Assembly (NCBI RefSeq): GCF_014395975.1 | Contig: NZ_CP060714.1 | Location: 4,836,001-4,900,000, forward strand | Reading direction: 5' to 3' | Origin: Diaphorobacter ruginosibacter | Lineage (GTDB): Bacteria; Pseudomonadota; Gammaproteobacteria; Burkholderiales; Burkholderiaceae_C | Length of the DNA: 64,000 bases | Part shown: piece by piece, positions 1 to 7,684 of the stretch | Position numbering within the stretch: the first letter of the stretch is position 1 | Layout: every line of letters begins with the position of its first letter | Notes under the pieces: generated by a model | Told to the model about the DNA's origin: nothing | The model's input: only the letters and a program-made list of their open reading frames with translations | Database searches by the model: none | Program-made: the position numbers and the translations under genes

Positions 1-552
1 GCGGAGGGCGGCAGCACCTCGGGCCTGCAGCGCCAGCCCGTTGATCTGGCGCGGCTCGTGATCGATGTGGTGCAGGACAGCGTGCCGCGCGCGCTCGACA
101 AAGGCATCGACCTGGGCTACGAGGGGGCGGAGCCGCGCGCTCCCGGCGTGCTGATGGAGGGCAACGCCACGCTGCTCAAGGAGCTGGTGCGCAACCTCGT
201 GGACAACGCCATCAACTACACGCCCTCGGCACCCGACAGGCCGGGGGTGGTCACGGCGCGCGTGCTGGCCGATACCTTCGGCAAGGTGGTGATGGTGCAG
301 GTGGAGGATTCTGGCCCTGGCGTGCCGGAGGCCGAGCGCGAACTGGTGTTCCAGCCCTTCTACAGGGCGCTGGGCACCGAGGCCGATGGCTCGGGCCTGG
401 GCCTGCCCATCGTGCGCGAGATCGCACGCCAGCATGGCGCGGAGGTCCGGCTGGAGGATGTGCGGCCGGGAGCAACGGTGCCCGGCGCGAAATTCAGCGT
501 GCAGTTCGTGGCGCTGGCCGAGTCGGCGGGCAAGGACCGAAGCTCAGCCTGA
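1..552 (+). CDS. Sensor histidine kinase, C-terminal part (cut by window edge)
   Basis: The frame is open from base 1, so only the last 183 residues are visible. They form a HATPase_c ATP-binding domain: an N box (ELVRNLVDNAINYTP), a G1 box (DSGPGV), an F box (FQPFYR) and a G2 box (GSGLGLPIV). This is the catalytic half of a two-component sensor that phosphorylates its own histidine and then a response regulator. The histidine (DHp) domain and sensor part lie outside the window, so the stimulus cannot be judged. TctE-like kinases of this type are common in Comamonadaceae, but that is inference. The 3' end overlaps the convergent nucleotidyltransferase gene by 9 bp. Confidence 0.9.
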   Translation, partial: AEGGSTSGLQRQPVDLARLVIDVVQDSVPRALDKGIDLGYEGAEPRAPGVLMEGNATLLKELVRNLVDNAINYTPSAPDRPGVVTARVLADTFGKVVMVQVEDSGPGVPEAERELVFQPFYRALGTEADGSGLGLPIVREIARQHGAEVRLEDVRPGATVPGAKFSVQFVALAESAGKDRSSA

Positions 553-1122
553 CGAGGCACCTGTTCTGCTGCGCCACAGTGCCTCGGCGTGCCGCAGGTC
601 ATCGACGGTGTCGACGTCGGTGACGATGCCTTCGTCGTCCAGCTCCAGATCCAGCACGCGATGCCGCTCTCGCGCGGCGCGCACGACGGAGGAGGCGCCT
701 TTGTCGCCCGACAGCGCGAGGAGCTGCTCCCGCAAGCCTTGCACGAAGCCGACCGGGTGCCCCTGCATGCCATGGAAGCGGGGCACCACGACATCATGAT
801 CGGTGGCGAGGGCCAGCGCCGATGCGACCCGCACGAGGGATCGCGGCCGCACCAGCGGCAGGTCGCCCGGAATGACCAGCCAGCCGTTGCCGGAGGCGGT
901 GGCCCGCACACCGGCGGCGATCGAGTCGCCCATGCCCGGTCCGCCTTCGCCCGTGTTCACCACGTGCCATTGCAGGCCTGATTCCTCCGCGTTGCGGATG
1001 GCATGCTCGAGCACCGAGGCATCGCCAATACGCGCGGCGAGCTTGTGCGAGGCCCCGCCCGACGCCAGGAAGCGCGAGCCGCTGCCGGCGGCGAGGATCA
1101 GGAGCATTGGCAAGGAGGACAT
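544..1122 (-). CDS. MobA-like NTP transferase, probable molybdenum cofactor cytidylyltransferase (MocA-like)
   Basis: A 192-residue protein with the nucleotidyltransferase signature LILAAGSGSRF at the start, a conserved lysine in SHKLAARIG, and PGDLPLV for the metal-binding aspartate. This is the MobA-like fold (PF12804). Known MocA enzymes attach CMP to molybdopterin to make the cytosine-dinucleotide cofactor used by xanthine-oxidase-family hydroxylases. The gene faces away from exactly such a hydroxylase (iorAB-like), which supports that role over a MobA (guanylyl) role. I chose ATG at 1122 (MSSLPMLLI); an internal ATG at 1107 is possible and neither has a good ribosome binding site. Confidence 0.75.
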   Translation of the reverse strand: MSSLPMLLILAAGSGSRFLASGGASHKLAARIGDASVLEHAIRNAEESGLQWHVVNTGEGGPGMGDSIAAGVRATASGNGWLVIPGDLPLVRPRSLVRVASALALATDHDVVVPRFHGMQGHPVGFVQGLREQLLALSGDKGASSVVRAARERHRVLDLELDDEGIVTDVDTVDDLRHAEALWRSRTGASSG

Positions 1123-1353
1123 GGTATTCGCTGCAGTGGGAAGGCAGGATGCGAAAGGCCCGGCGGGCGGCGCCGTGCCATGGGAGCACATCGTTTCGTC
1201 ATTCTTTCATAACCCTCGGGCAAGCGGTGGCGCGGTGCGACGGTGCCGTGTAAGACAAATTCCTGTGAACGCGCAGCGCCGTTGACGGTCGCGCATGCAA
1301 GGCTTGATCATGGCGGGCGCTCGTCCCCGGGCGGCTGAAAGAAAGATTCCACG

Positions 1354-1827
1354 ATGCCCACTTCCCTCTCCATCAACGGGCAGGACCGCTCCATCGAAGC
1401 CGATCCTGTCACGCCGCTTCTCTGGGTGCTCCGCGACGAACTCGGCATGACCGGAACCAAGTTCGGTTGCGGCATGGCGCTGTGCGGAGCCTGCACCGTG
1501 CACCTGGATGGCGCTCCCATTCGTGCCTGTGTCACGCCGGTCTCGGCGGTTGCCGGCAAGCGGGTGAGCACCATCGAGAGCATGGAGGACGACAGCATCG
1601 GCCGTGCGGTGCAGAAGGCCTGGCTCGAAACCGACGTGGCGCAGTGCGGCTACTGCCAGGCGGGCCAGATCATGTCCGCCACGGCGCTGCTCAAGTCCAA
1701 CCGCTCGCCCAGCGATGATGACATCGTCGCGGCCATGAGCGGCAACATCTGCCGCTGCGGCACCTACCATCGCATCCATGCGGCCATCAGGCGCGCTTCG
1801 GGCGAACTGGCGAAGGGGAGCAAGTGA
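1354..1827 (+). CDS. iorA: (2Fe-2S) small subunit of molybdenum hydroxylase (isoquinoline 1-oxidoreductase alpha type)
   Basis: 157 residues, the usual length of stand-alone [2Fe-2S] subunits of the xanthine oxidase family. The plant-type ferredoxin cluster ligands are C39, C44, C47 and C59 (KFGCGMALCGAC), and the second cluster is bound by C98, C101, C133 and C135 (QCGYCQ and ICRCG). It passes electrons from the molybdenum subunit to an external acceptor. It overlaps the next gene by 4 bp (ATGA), so the two are translationally coupled. Substrate cannot be deduced; isoquinoline is the prototype of the two-subunit IorAB architecture, which lacks a FAD subunit. Confidence 0.88.
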   Translation: MPTSLSINGQDRSIEADPVTPLLWVLRDELGMTGTKFGCGMALCGACTVHLDGAPIRACVTPVSAVAGKRVSTIESMEDDSIGRAVQKAWLETDVAQCGYCQAGQIMSATALLKSNRSPSDDDIVAAMSGNICRCGTYHRIHAAIRRASGELAKGSK

Positions 1828-4124
1828 TGATGACCAGGATGCAGACCCCCGTGCTTCGCCGCCGCACCGTACTGGCTGTGGGAGCGACGGGTTTCGTGCT
1901 GGCCGTCACCCGCCAGGGTGAGGTTTTCGCGGCGGAGGAGGAGGGGCGGAAATACGGCGCCGACTCCATGCCCGGCGGCACCGTCGATGACCCGCTCGTG
2001 TTCGTGCAGATCGCGGGCGACGGCATGGTCACCATCACCGCGCACCGCGTGGAGATGGGGACCGGCGTGCGCACCAGCCTGCCTCTGATCGTCGCGGACG
2101 AAATGGAGGCCGACTGGAGCCGCGTGAAGGTGGTTCAGGCCGTGGCAGACGAGGCGCGCTACGGCAACCAGAACGTGGATGGCTCGCGCAGCGTGCGCCA
2201 TTTCATGTGGCCGATGCGGCGCGTGGGGGCGGCAGCGCGGCAGATGCTCGAGGCGGCGGCCGCGGCGCGCTGGTCCGTGCCCGTGGCGGAGGTCAGGGCA
2301 GACAGGCACGAGGTCGTCCACGCACGGACGGGACGCCGGCTCGGCTACGGTGAACTGGCGGCCGATGCGATGCGGCAGAGCGTGCCCGCTGCCGATCGGC
2401 GTTCGCTGAAGAAGGCGGCGCAGTTCCGCTATATCGGGAAGGACCTGGTGCATGCGGTCGACATGGAGGACATCGGTCGTGGCCGCGCGGTGTACGGCAT
2501 CGACCAGCATACGAAGGACATGGTGTATGCGGTGATCGAGCGTCCGGCCGTGCTCGGCGCGCGGCTCAAGAGCCGTGACACCGAGGCGGCGATGCAGGTG
2601 CCTGGCGTGCTCAAGGTGGTGGAGATTCCCGCCTACCGGGGGTCGCCGGCATTCCAGCCGCTGGGCGGCATGGCCGTGGTCGCGAAGAACACGTGGGCGG
2701 CGATGCAGGGCCGCAAGGCGCTCAAGCTGGAGTGGGATGCAAGCAGCAACGATGGCTACGACTCCACGGAATACCGCAAGGCCCTGGAGAAGGCCGCGCG
2801 CGAGCCCGGCAAGGCGGTACGCAATCAGGGCGACGTGGCGGCCGCCTGGGGAAAGGCCGGCGAGAGGCAGCGCGTGGCCGCTGAGTACTACATTCCGCAC
2901 CACGCGCACGCCTCGATGGAGCCGCCCTCGGCCACCGTGCAGATCAGTGAGGACGGAAAATGCCGCATCTGGGCCTGCGTGCAGGATCCGCAGAACGCAC
3001 TGGACGGCGTGGCGAAGGTGCTGGGCATCGACCGCTCCCACATCACGCTGCAGCCGTTGCTGCTGGGCGGTGCATTCGGCCGCAAGTCCAAGGCCGACTA
3101 CGTGACCGAGGCGGCGATCATCGCCAATGCGATGAGAGGCAGCACGGTGAAGGTGGTGTGGACGCGCGAGGATGACATCCAGCACGATTTCTATCACGCG
3201 GTGTCGCTGGAGCGCCTCGAGGCCGCCCTCGGCCCCGATGGCATGCCCACATCGTGGCTGCACCGTACCGTGGCGCCGACCATCGGCTCGCTGTTCGATT
3301 CGGGCGCACAGGGCGAGGGCGCGAGCGAGGTGGGCATGGGGGCGATCAATGTGCCGTACCGGATTCCCAACCTGCGCGTCGAAACGGGCCGCGTACCGGC
3401 GATGACGCGCATCGGTTGGTTCCGCTCGGTCTACAACATCCCGCATGCCTACGCGACCCAATGCTTCATCGCGGAGCTGGCGCATCGTGCGGGCAAGGAC
3501 CACAAGGCCTATGCGCTCGAGCTCATCGGTCCCGCGCGCCGGCTCGATCCCGGCGAGGCGTTCTCCGACCGCTGGAACTATTCGGAGTCACCGAAGCGCT
3601 ATCCGTTCGACACCGGCCGCCTGCGCGGCGTGATCGAGGCCGCATGCAAGGGGGCGAAATGGGGGCGCAAGCTGCCCAAGGGACGCGGCCTCGGGCTGGC
3701 TTTCTGCTACAGCTTCCTGTCCTATGTGGCGACGGTGATCGAGGTGGAGGTGAACGACCAGGGGGAGGTCAGGATGATTGCGGCCGACATGGCCATCGAC
3801 TGCGGCCCGCAGATCACGCCGGAGCGCATCCGCAACCAGATGGAGGGAGCCGTCGTCATGGGCATGGGCATCGCGCTGATGAGCGAGATCTCGTTCGAGA
3901 AGGGCGCGGTGAAACAGTCCAATTTCAACGACTTCCTGGTGGCGCGCCACAATGAAGCGCCCGCGGCGATTCGCACACACATGGTGAACGCCGACCGCCT
4001 GGACCTGCCGCCTGGCGGTGTGGGCGAGCCACCGCTGCCGCCCGTGGCGCCCGCGATTGCCAATGCGATCTTTGCGGCAACGGGCAAGCGCATGCGCGAC
4101 CTGCCGATCCGCAAGGTGGGTTGA
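1824..4124 (+). CDS. iorB: Molybdopterin-binding large subunit, isoquinoline 1-oxidoreductase beta type
   Basis: 766 residues, matching the IorB/aldehyde-dehydrogenase-type molybdenum subunits. The N terminus has a twin-arginine-like signal (LRRRTVLAVGATGF), suggesting Tat export of the folded complex with its small partner. Internal family motifs include GGAFGRK near residue 414 and, near the C terminus, GGVGEPPLPP carrying the conserved glutamate that acts as base at the molybdenum centre. A GGGGAG-like ribosome binding site lies just upstream of ATG 1824. There is no FAD subunit nearby, so a cytochrome or quinone probably accepts electrons. The divergent MocA-like gene probably matures its cofactor. 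Confidence 0.88.
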   Translation: MMMTRMQTPVLRRRTVLAVGATGFVLAVTRQGEVFAAEEEGRKYGADSMPGGTVDDPLVFVQIAGDGMVTITAHRVEMGTGVRTSLPLIVADEMEADWSRVKVVQAVADEARYGNQNVDGSRSVRHFMWPMRRVGAAARQMLEAAAAARWSVPVAEVRADRHEVVHARTGRRLGYGELAADAMRQSVPAADRRSLKKAAQFRYIGKDLVHAVDMEDIGRGRAVYGIDQHTKDMVYAVIERPAVLGARLKSRDTEAAMQVPGVLKVVEIPAYRGSPAFQPLGGMAVVAKNTWAAMQGRKALKLEWDASSNDGYDSTEYRKALEKAAREPGKAVRNQGDVAAAWGKAGERQRVAAEYYIPHHAHASMEPPSATVQISEDGKCRIWACVQDPQNALDGVAKVLGIDRSHITLQPLLLGGAFGRKSKADYVTEAAIIANAMRGSTVKVVWTREDDIQHDFYHAVSLERLEAALGPDGMPTSWLHRTVAPTIGSLFDSGAQGEGASEVGMGAINVPYRIPNLRVETGRVPAMTRIGWFRSVYNIPHAYATQCFIAELAHRAGKDHKAYALELIGPARRLDPGEAFSDRWNYSESPKRYPFDTGRLRGVIEAACKGAKWGRKLPKGRGLGLAFCYSFLSYVATVIEVEVNDQGEVRMIAADMAIDCGPQITPERIRNQMEGAVVMGMGIALMSEISFEKGAVKQSNFNDFLVARHNEAPAAIRTHMVNADRLDLPPGGVGEPPLPPVAPAIANAIFAATGKRMRDLPIRKVG

Positions 4125-4267
4125 AGGAGGGGCGGGAGGGAATAACCTTGCTTGTGCCAAGTCGCGGAGGACTCGCGTTATGCTGATCGACACCTGCGCC
4201 TGACGCGGCCTGCGGCCTTCTGCCGGCCCGCTGCATGGCACCGAGCTTCCAAGCGAGACATCCGATC

Positions 4268-5128
4268 ATGACTGCCGACTCTCCCCGATTCACTGCCAGG
4301 CAAGGCAGCACACCCCTGGTGCTGGATTCGCCGCACAGCGGCACCGACTACCCCGCCGACTTTCGCTCTGCCCTGCCGCTGTCCGTGCTGCGCCAGGCAG
4401 AGGACACGCACGTGGAAAAGCTCTACGACTTCGCGGCAGACCTGGGGGCGGCCTGGGTGGAGGCGCATTTCCCGCGCATCTACCTGGACGCCAACCGCGA
4501 CACCACCGAGATCGACGTCGACCTGTTCGATGCGGCGTGGCCGCATGAGGTCACGCGCGACGAGGTCGTGCTGCAGAAGGTGCGCCTGGGCAAGGGCCTG
4601 ATCTGGCGTTGCACCGACGACGGTCGGCCGATCTACGACCGCCAGCTGTCGGTGGCCGAGGGCCAGCAGCGCATCGCGCAATGCTGGGTGCCCTACCACG
4701 ACGCCGTTGCGCGCGCGATCGACGAGGCCCACGCACGGCACGGATACAGCATCCACATCAACTGCCATTCCATGCCGTCGGTGGCGGCAAGCCATGCGAC
4801 GCTGCATCCGGGGCTTGCGCATGCCGATTTCGTGATCGGCGACCGGGACGGCAGCACGTCGTCACCCGCGCTGTCGCGGCGGATCTGCGATTTCCTGAAG
4901 GCGCGCGGCTATGACGTGGAATACAACCACCCCTACAAGGGGGTCGAGCTGGTGCGCCGCTACGGCAAGCCGGAGCAGGACCGGCACAGCATCCAGATCG
5001 AGATCAACCGCCGCATCTACATGGATGAGGAAACGCTGGCGATCTCGCAGCCTGGGTTTGACAGGCTGAAGAAGGACCTGCGCGACCTGGTGGACATGCT
5101 GCTGGCCACGGATCCCCGGGAGAAATGA
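4268..5128 (+). CDS. N-formylglutamate amidohydrolase (HutG-type)
   Basis: 286 residues from ATG 4268 (MTADSPRF). The N-formylglutamate amidohydrolase family (PF05013) is recognised by LDSPHSGTDYP near the start, ANRDTTEID, and INCHSMPS, which carry the zinc ligands. The family hydrolyses N-formyl-L-glutamate to glutamate and formate, the last step of one histidine-degradation route; no hut genes are adjacent, so a different formyl or acyl substrate is possible. An upstream in-frame ATG at 4235 is less likely because it adds residues with no family similarity. The gene ends 1 bp from the convergent SPOR gene. Confidence 0.85.
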   Translation: MTADSPRFTARQGSTPLVLDSPHSGTDYPADFRSALPLSVLRQAEDTHVEKLYDFAADLGAAWVEAHFPRIYLDANRDTTEIDVDLFDAAWPHEVTRDEVVLQKVRLGKGLIWRCTDDGRPIYDRQLSVAEGQQRIAQCWVPYHDAVARAIDEAHARHGYSIHINCHSMPSVAASHATLHPGLAHADFVIGDRDGSTSSPALSRRICDFLKARGYDVEYNHPYKGVELVRRYGKPEQDRHSIQIEINRRIYMDEETLAISQPGFDRLKKDLRDLVDMLLATDPREK

Positions 5129-5129
5129 C

Positions 5130-5915
5130 TCAGCTGCAGCCTTGCAGCGCTTTTCCGCCCAGTGCGCTCTTCATGCCGCCCAGCCTGGCGCGCAGGGCAT
5201 CGTCGACGGCGGGCAGCTTGAACATGTAGGTGGTGGCTTCCTTGCGTTCCACCACCACGCGGGCGGTGCGAACCCCCTTGCTGGTGAGCTGCGTGAGTGC
5301 GCGCTGAGCGGCCTCCTCGGTGGAGAAGCGGCCCAGCGACAGGCCTGGCTCGAAGCTCGGGCCGGGACGGTCGTAGTCGATCTGCAGGGCGCGCAGTTCA
5401 CTGCGTTTCCTGGCAACGGCCTCGTCATCGGCCAGCTTGCCCATGTACACCATCCAGCGGCCCGCGACGCTGGTGGATTCGAGTTTCCAGTCGGCTCCCG
5501 ACAGGGTGCTCTGGGCCGCGGCCCGCAGGGCCTGCGCCTGGTGCTCGTCGAACGAGCCGGCCTGCAGGCAGACCGTGCGCTGCGGTGCGCTGGCGGGAGC
5601 GGCGGCCACAGGTGAGGAGGCTGGGGCTGTGGAGCTGGCCGCGGAGGCAGGTGGCGTGCCGGTGGATGCGGGGGACGATGCCGCCACCGAGGCGGCAAGC
5701 GAGGCGGAAGGTGCCGGGGATGCCGCTGCCTCGGTGGTCAGCGTGGCGGGGGGCACGGGCTTTACCAGCATCTTCTGCGGCTCGATCTGCTGCTGGAGCC
5801 GCTGCGGCTCCGACTGGATCGCGGGCCCCCAGCCCATGCCGCGCAGCATGCCTTGCGACCAGGCGTAGTAGCCCGCGTTGGCGAGCACCAGAATCAGTAC
5901 GGCGATGCGCAGCAT
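5130..5915 (-). CDS. SPOR-domain membrane protein
   Basis: 261 residues: one N-terminal transmembrane segment (residues about 2-20, LRIAVLILVLANAGYYAW), a long Ala/Pro/Ser linker (about 60-110), and a C-terminal SPOR-like domain starting at about CLQAGSFDEHQAQAL. SPOR domains bind denuded septal peptidoglycan, so the protein probably sits in the inner membrane facing the periplasm and acts in envelope division. It lies 90 bp downstream of birA on the same strand. In many betaproteobacteria coaX (pantothenate kinase) sits between birA and such a SPOR gene; it is absent here. Start ATG 5915 has GGGAGA upstream. Confidence 0.8.
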   Translation of the reverse strand: MLRIAVLILVLANAGYYAWSQGMLRGMGWGPAIQSEPQRLQQQIEPQKMLVKPVPPATLTTEAAASPAPSASLAASVAASSPASTGTPPASAASSTAPASSPVAAAPASAPQRTVCLQAGSFDEHQAQALRAAAQSTLSGADWKLESTSVAGRWMVYMGKLADDEAVARKRSELRALQIDYDRPGPSFEPGLSLGRFSTEEAAQRALTQLTSKGVRTARVVVERKEATTYMFKLPAVDDALRARLGGMKSALGGKALQGCS

Positions 5916-6005
5916 GTGGTCGGAATCTCCCTGTCTGTCGTTGTCATGGTCATGGGGCGGCTCCTCACCGGCCCGCGCACCCGCGTCGAGATCATCAGCA
6001 CGCCC

Positions 6006-6905
6006 TCAGGGCCTGTTCTCGCCCGGCAGCGGCTGGCCTTGCGGGCGCACGCTGATGTCCGAGCTGGTAATGGGCTGCAGTCCCGTGGTCGTCTGCACCA
6101 GCAGGGTGCCGTCATCGCTGACACCGCTGGCCACGCCGCTTTCGCCGTTGCTCAGGTTCACCGCGCGCCCGCGCAGCAGATCGCGCTCCGCGAAGCGCGG
6201 CCTGAAGGGGGCGAAGCCCGTGCGTGCAAAAGAAAGAACGGTTCTGACCAGCGGTGGAACCACGGCCTGCAGCGCCTCGGGAGCCGTCCAGCGTGCATCG
6301 ATCTCGGCGAGGCAGGCGGGCTGCGTCGTCATCCCGTCGCCCGGGCGCGGAAGCACGTTGAGTCCGATACCCACCACCACATAGCGCAGGTTGCCTTGTT
6401 CATCTCCGGTCATCATGCCCTGGGGTGCCACAAAGCTGGCGGTCTCGACCAGGATGCCGCCGAACTTGCGGTCGCCTTCCAGCCACAGGTCATTGGGCCA
6501 CTTGAGGCCCACGCGCGGCACGCTGCTGCCCGGCCGCGGAATCTCGGGCTGGATGCTGTCCGCGACGCTCACGCCCACGGCGAGCGACAGGCCGGACCAG
6601 TCCTTGGGGCGCAGCGGCAGGCCCAGCGACATCATCAGCGAGGCAGGGCCGCGCTCATCCTGCAGGGCCGCCTCCGCCGACGGTTCGGCGCTTTGCCAGG
6701 GGCGGCCCAGGCGGCCACGGCCCGCGGTCTGCTCCTCGGTCACGAGCAGGATGGGCTCGCAGCGGCCGGCACGCGCCCGGCGCATGAGCTCGGTGTTGGT
6801 GGAGTCGATTGTCGGCACGACCTCGATGGTGAAGTCCGGCACGTCGGCCACGATGGCCTGCCACAGGGCTTCGGCGGGCCAGCGGATGGGGGCGCGGGTG
6901 CTCAC
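6006..6905 (-). CDS. birA: Biotin--[acetyl-CoA-carboxylase] ligase
   Basis: 299 residues of the BirA/LplA catalytic fold: substrate loop GRGRLGRPW (biotinyl-AMP binding), LKWPNDLW with the catalytic lysine region, and GGILVE. It activates biotin with ATP and transfers it to the biotin carboxyl carrier protein. There is no N-terminal helix-turn-helix, so it is the monofunctional class and not the operon repressor. It starts with GTG at 6905, overlapping the stop codon of the upstream SET gene in a GTGA arrangement, so it is translationally coupled to it. Confidence 0.93.
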   Translation of the reverse strand: MSTRAPIRWPAEALWQAIVADVPDFTIEVVPTIDSTNTELMRRARAGRCEPILLVTEEQTAGRGRLGRPWQSAEPSAEAALQDERGPASLMMSLGLPLRPKDWSGLSLAVGVSVADSIQPEIPRPGSSVPRVGLKWPNDLWLEGDRKFGGILVETASFVAPQGMMTGDEQGNLRYVVVGIGLNVLPRPGDGMTTQPACLAEIDARWTAPEALQAVVPPLVRTVLSFARTGFAPFRPRFAERDLLRGRAVNLSNGESGVASGVSDDGTLLVQTTTGLQPITSSDISVRPQGQPLPGENRP

Positions 6906-7588
6906 TGCTTGCCGCCTCGGTCGCCGCCCTTGACCTTGCGTGGTTTCTTGTCCTTTTTGGGGGCTTTGTCCTGTGCGGATGCCTTGGCCTTGTCGGCCTT
7001 CTTGCCGGATTTTGCTATCTTTTTTGATTCCGCTTTGGCGTCCTTGGCGGGTTTCTCGGCCTTTTTCTTCTTGCCGGCAGGCTCCATTCCCTTGGGCACC
7101 CAGCCGCGCTTGGGCGCGAGCAGCGTGCCGCGGCAGTTGCTACTCCCGCACCAGCAGGGATATTCGGCCTTGAGTTTCGGGGTATAACGCTCTTCGATAA
7201 TCAGGCCGTAGTCGTAGTTGAGTTCCTCGCCTGCGTGGATGTTCTGCAGGGCGGTGATGAAGATCCGTCCATCGATTTCGTCCGCGAAACAGTTCGGGTC
7301 GCAGCTGTGGTTGATCCAGCGCGCCGAATTCCCGCCGTGCTTGGCATCGATGACGCGGTTCTTGTCCACATGGAAGTAGAACGTGTGGTTGGGCTGCTTC
7401 GGGTCGTGGGGATGGCGATCCTGGGCCGTCTGCCAGTCGATGATCTCGCCTACGTACTCGATGATGACTTCACCTTCCGCAATGTCCTGCACTGCGAAGA
7501 CGCCCTTGCCGTGCACGCCCGACTGGCGTGTCTGGATGCGGCGGCCCGGCGCGATGGTCGGGATATTGGAGGGTGCGTTGCGGGCCAT
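6902..7588 (-). CDS. SET-domain protein (putative lysine methyltransferase) with lysine-rich tail
   Basis: 228 residues. A complete SET domain spans about residues 17-130: SGVHGKGVFA (SAM site), RWINHSCDPNC at 90-100, and ELNYDYG at 122-128, followed by the post-SET zinc motif C145-x-C147-x4-C152. Residues 172-228 are almost entirely Lys/Ala/Asp, like a histone H1 tail or a self-methylation/nucleic-acid-binding tail. Known SET proteins transfer methyl groups from SAM to lysine; bacterial targets are poorly known. The start ATG 7588 (MARNAPSNIP) was chosen because the open frame further upstream runs antisense to topB. It shares a 96-bp divergent promoter region with topB. Confidence 0.9.
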   Translation of the reverse strand: MARNAPSNIPTIAPGRRIQTRQSGVHGKGVFAVQDIAEGEVIIEYVGEIIDWQTAQDRHPHDPKQPNHTFYFHVDKNRVIDAKHGGNSARWINHSCDPNCFADEIDGRIFITALQNIHAGEELNYDYGLIIEERYTPKLKAEYPCWCGSSNCRGTLLAPKRGWVPKGMEPAGKKKKAEKPAKDAKAESKKIAKSGKKADKAKASAQDKAPKKDKKPRKVKGGDRGGKQ

Positions 7589-7611
7589 GGTGGAAAACTC
7601 TGTTACTTTGA

Positions 7612-7642
7612 ATATGTACACATGCGTGCGCGTGCGCGCGTG
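7612..7642. other. 31-bp uninterrupted alternating purine/pyrimidine tract (Z-DNA candidate)
   Basis: Every base from 7612 to 7642 alternates purine and pyrimidine; the right half is mostly CG and TG steps (GCGTGCGCGTGCGCGCGTG). Such tracts flip readily to Z-DNA under negative supercoiling. It lies between the divergent SET and topoisomerase III genes, where transcription would generate negative supercoiling. Confidence 0.6.
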
Positions 7643-7684
7643 AAGCCGAATTGTAGAAGCGCCGTAAAGGCCAACCCACATCAA

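Noticed and set aside
1764..3503. 579-codon minus-strand open frame opposite iorB
   Set aside because: Histidine/arginine-rich antisense shadow of the molybdenum subunit; no start signal.
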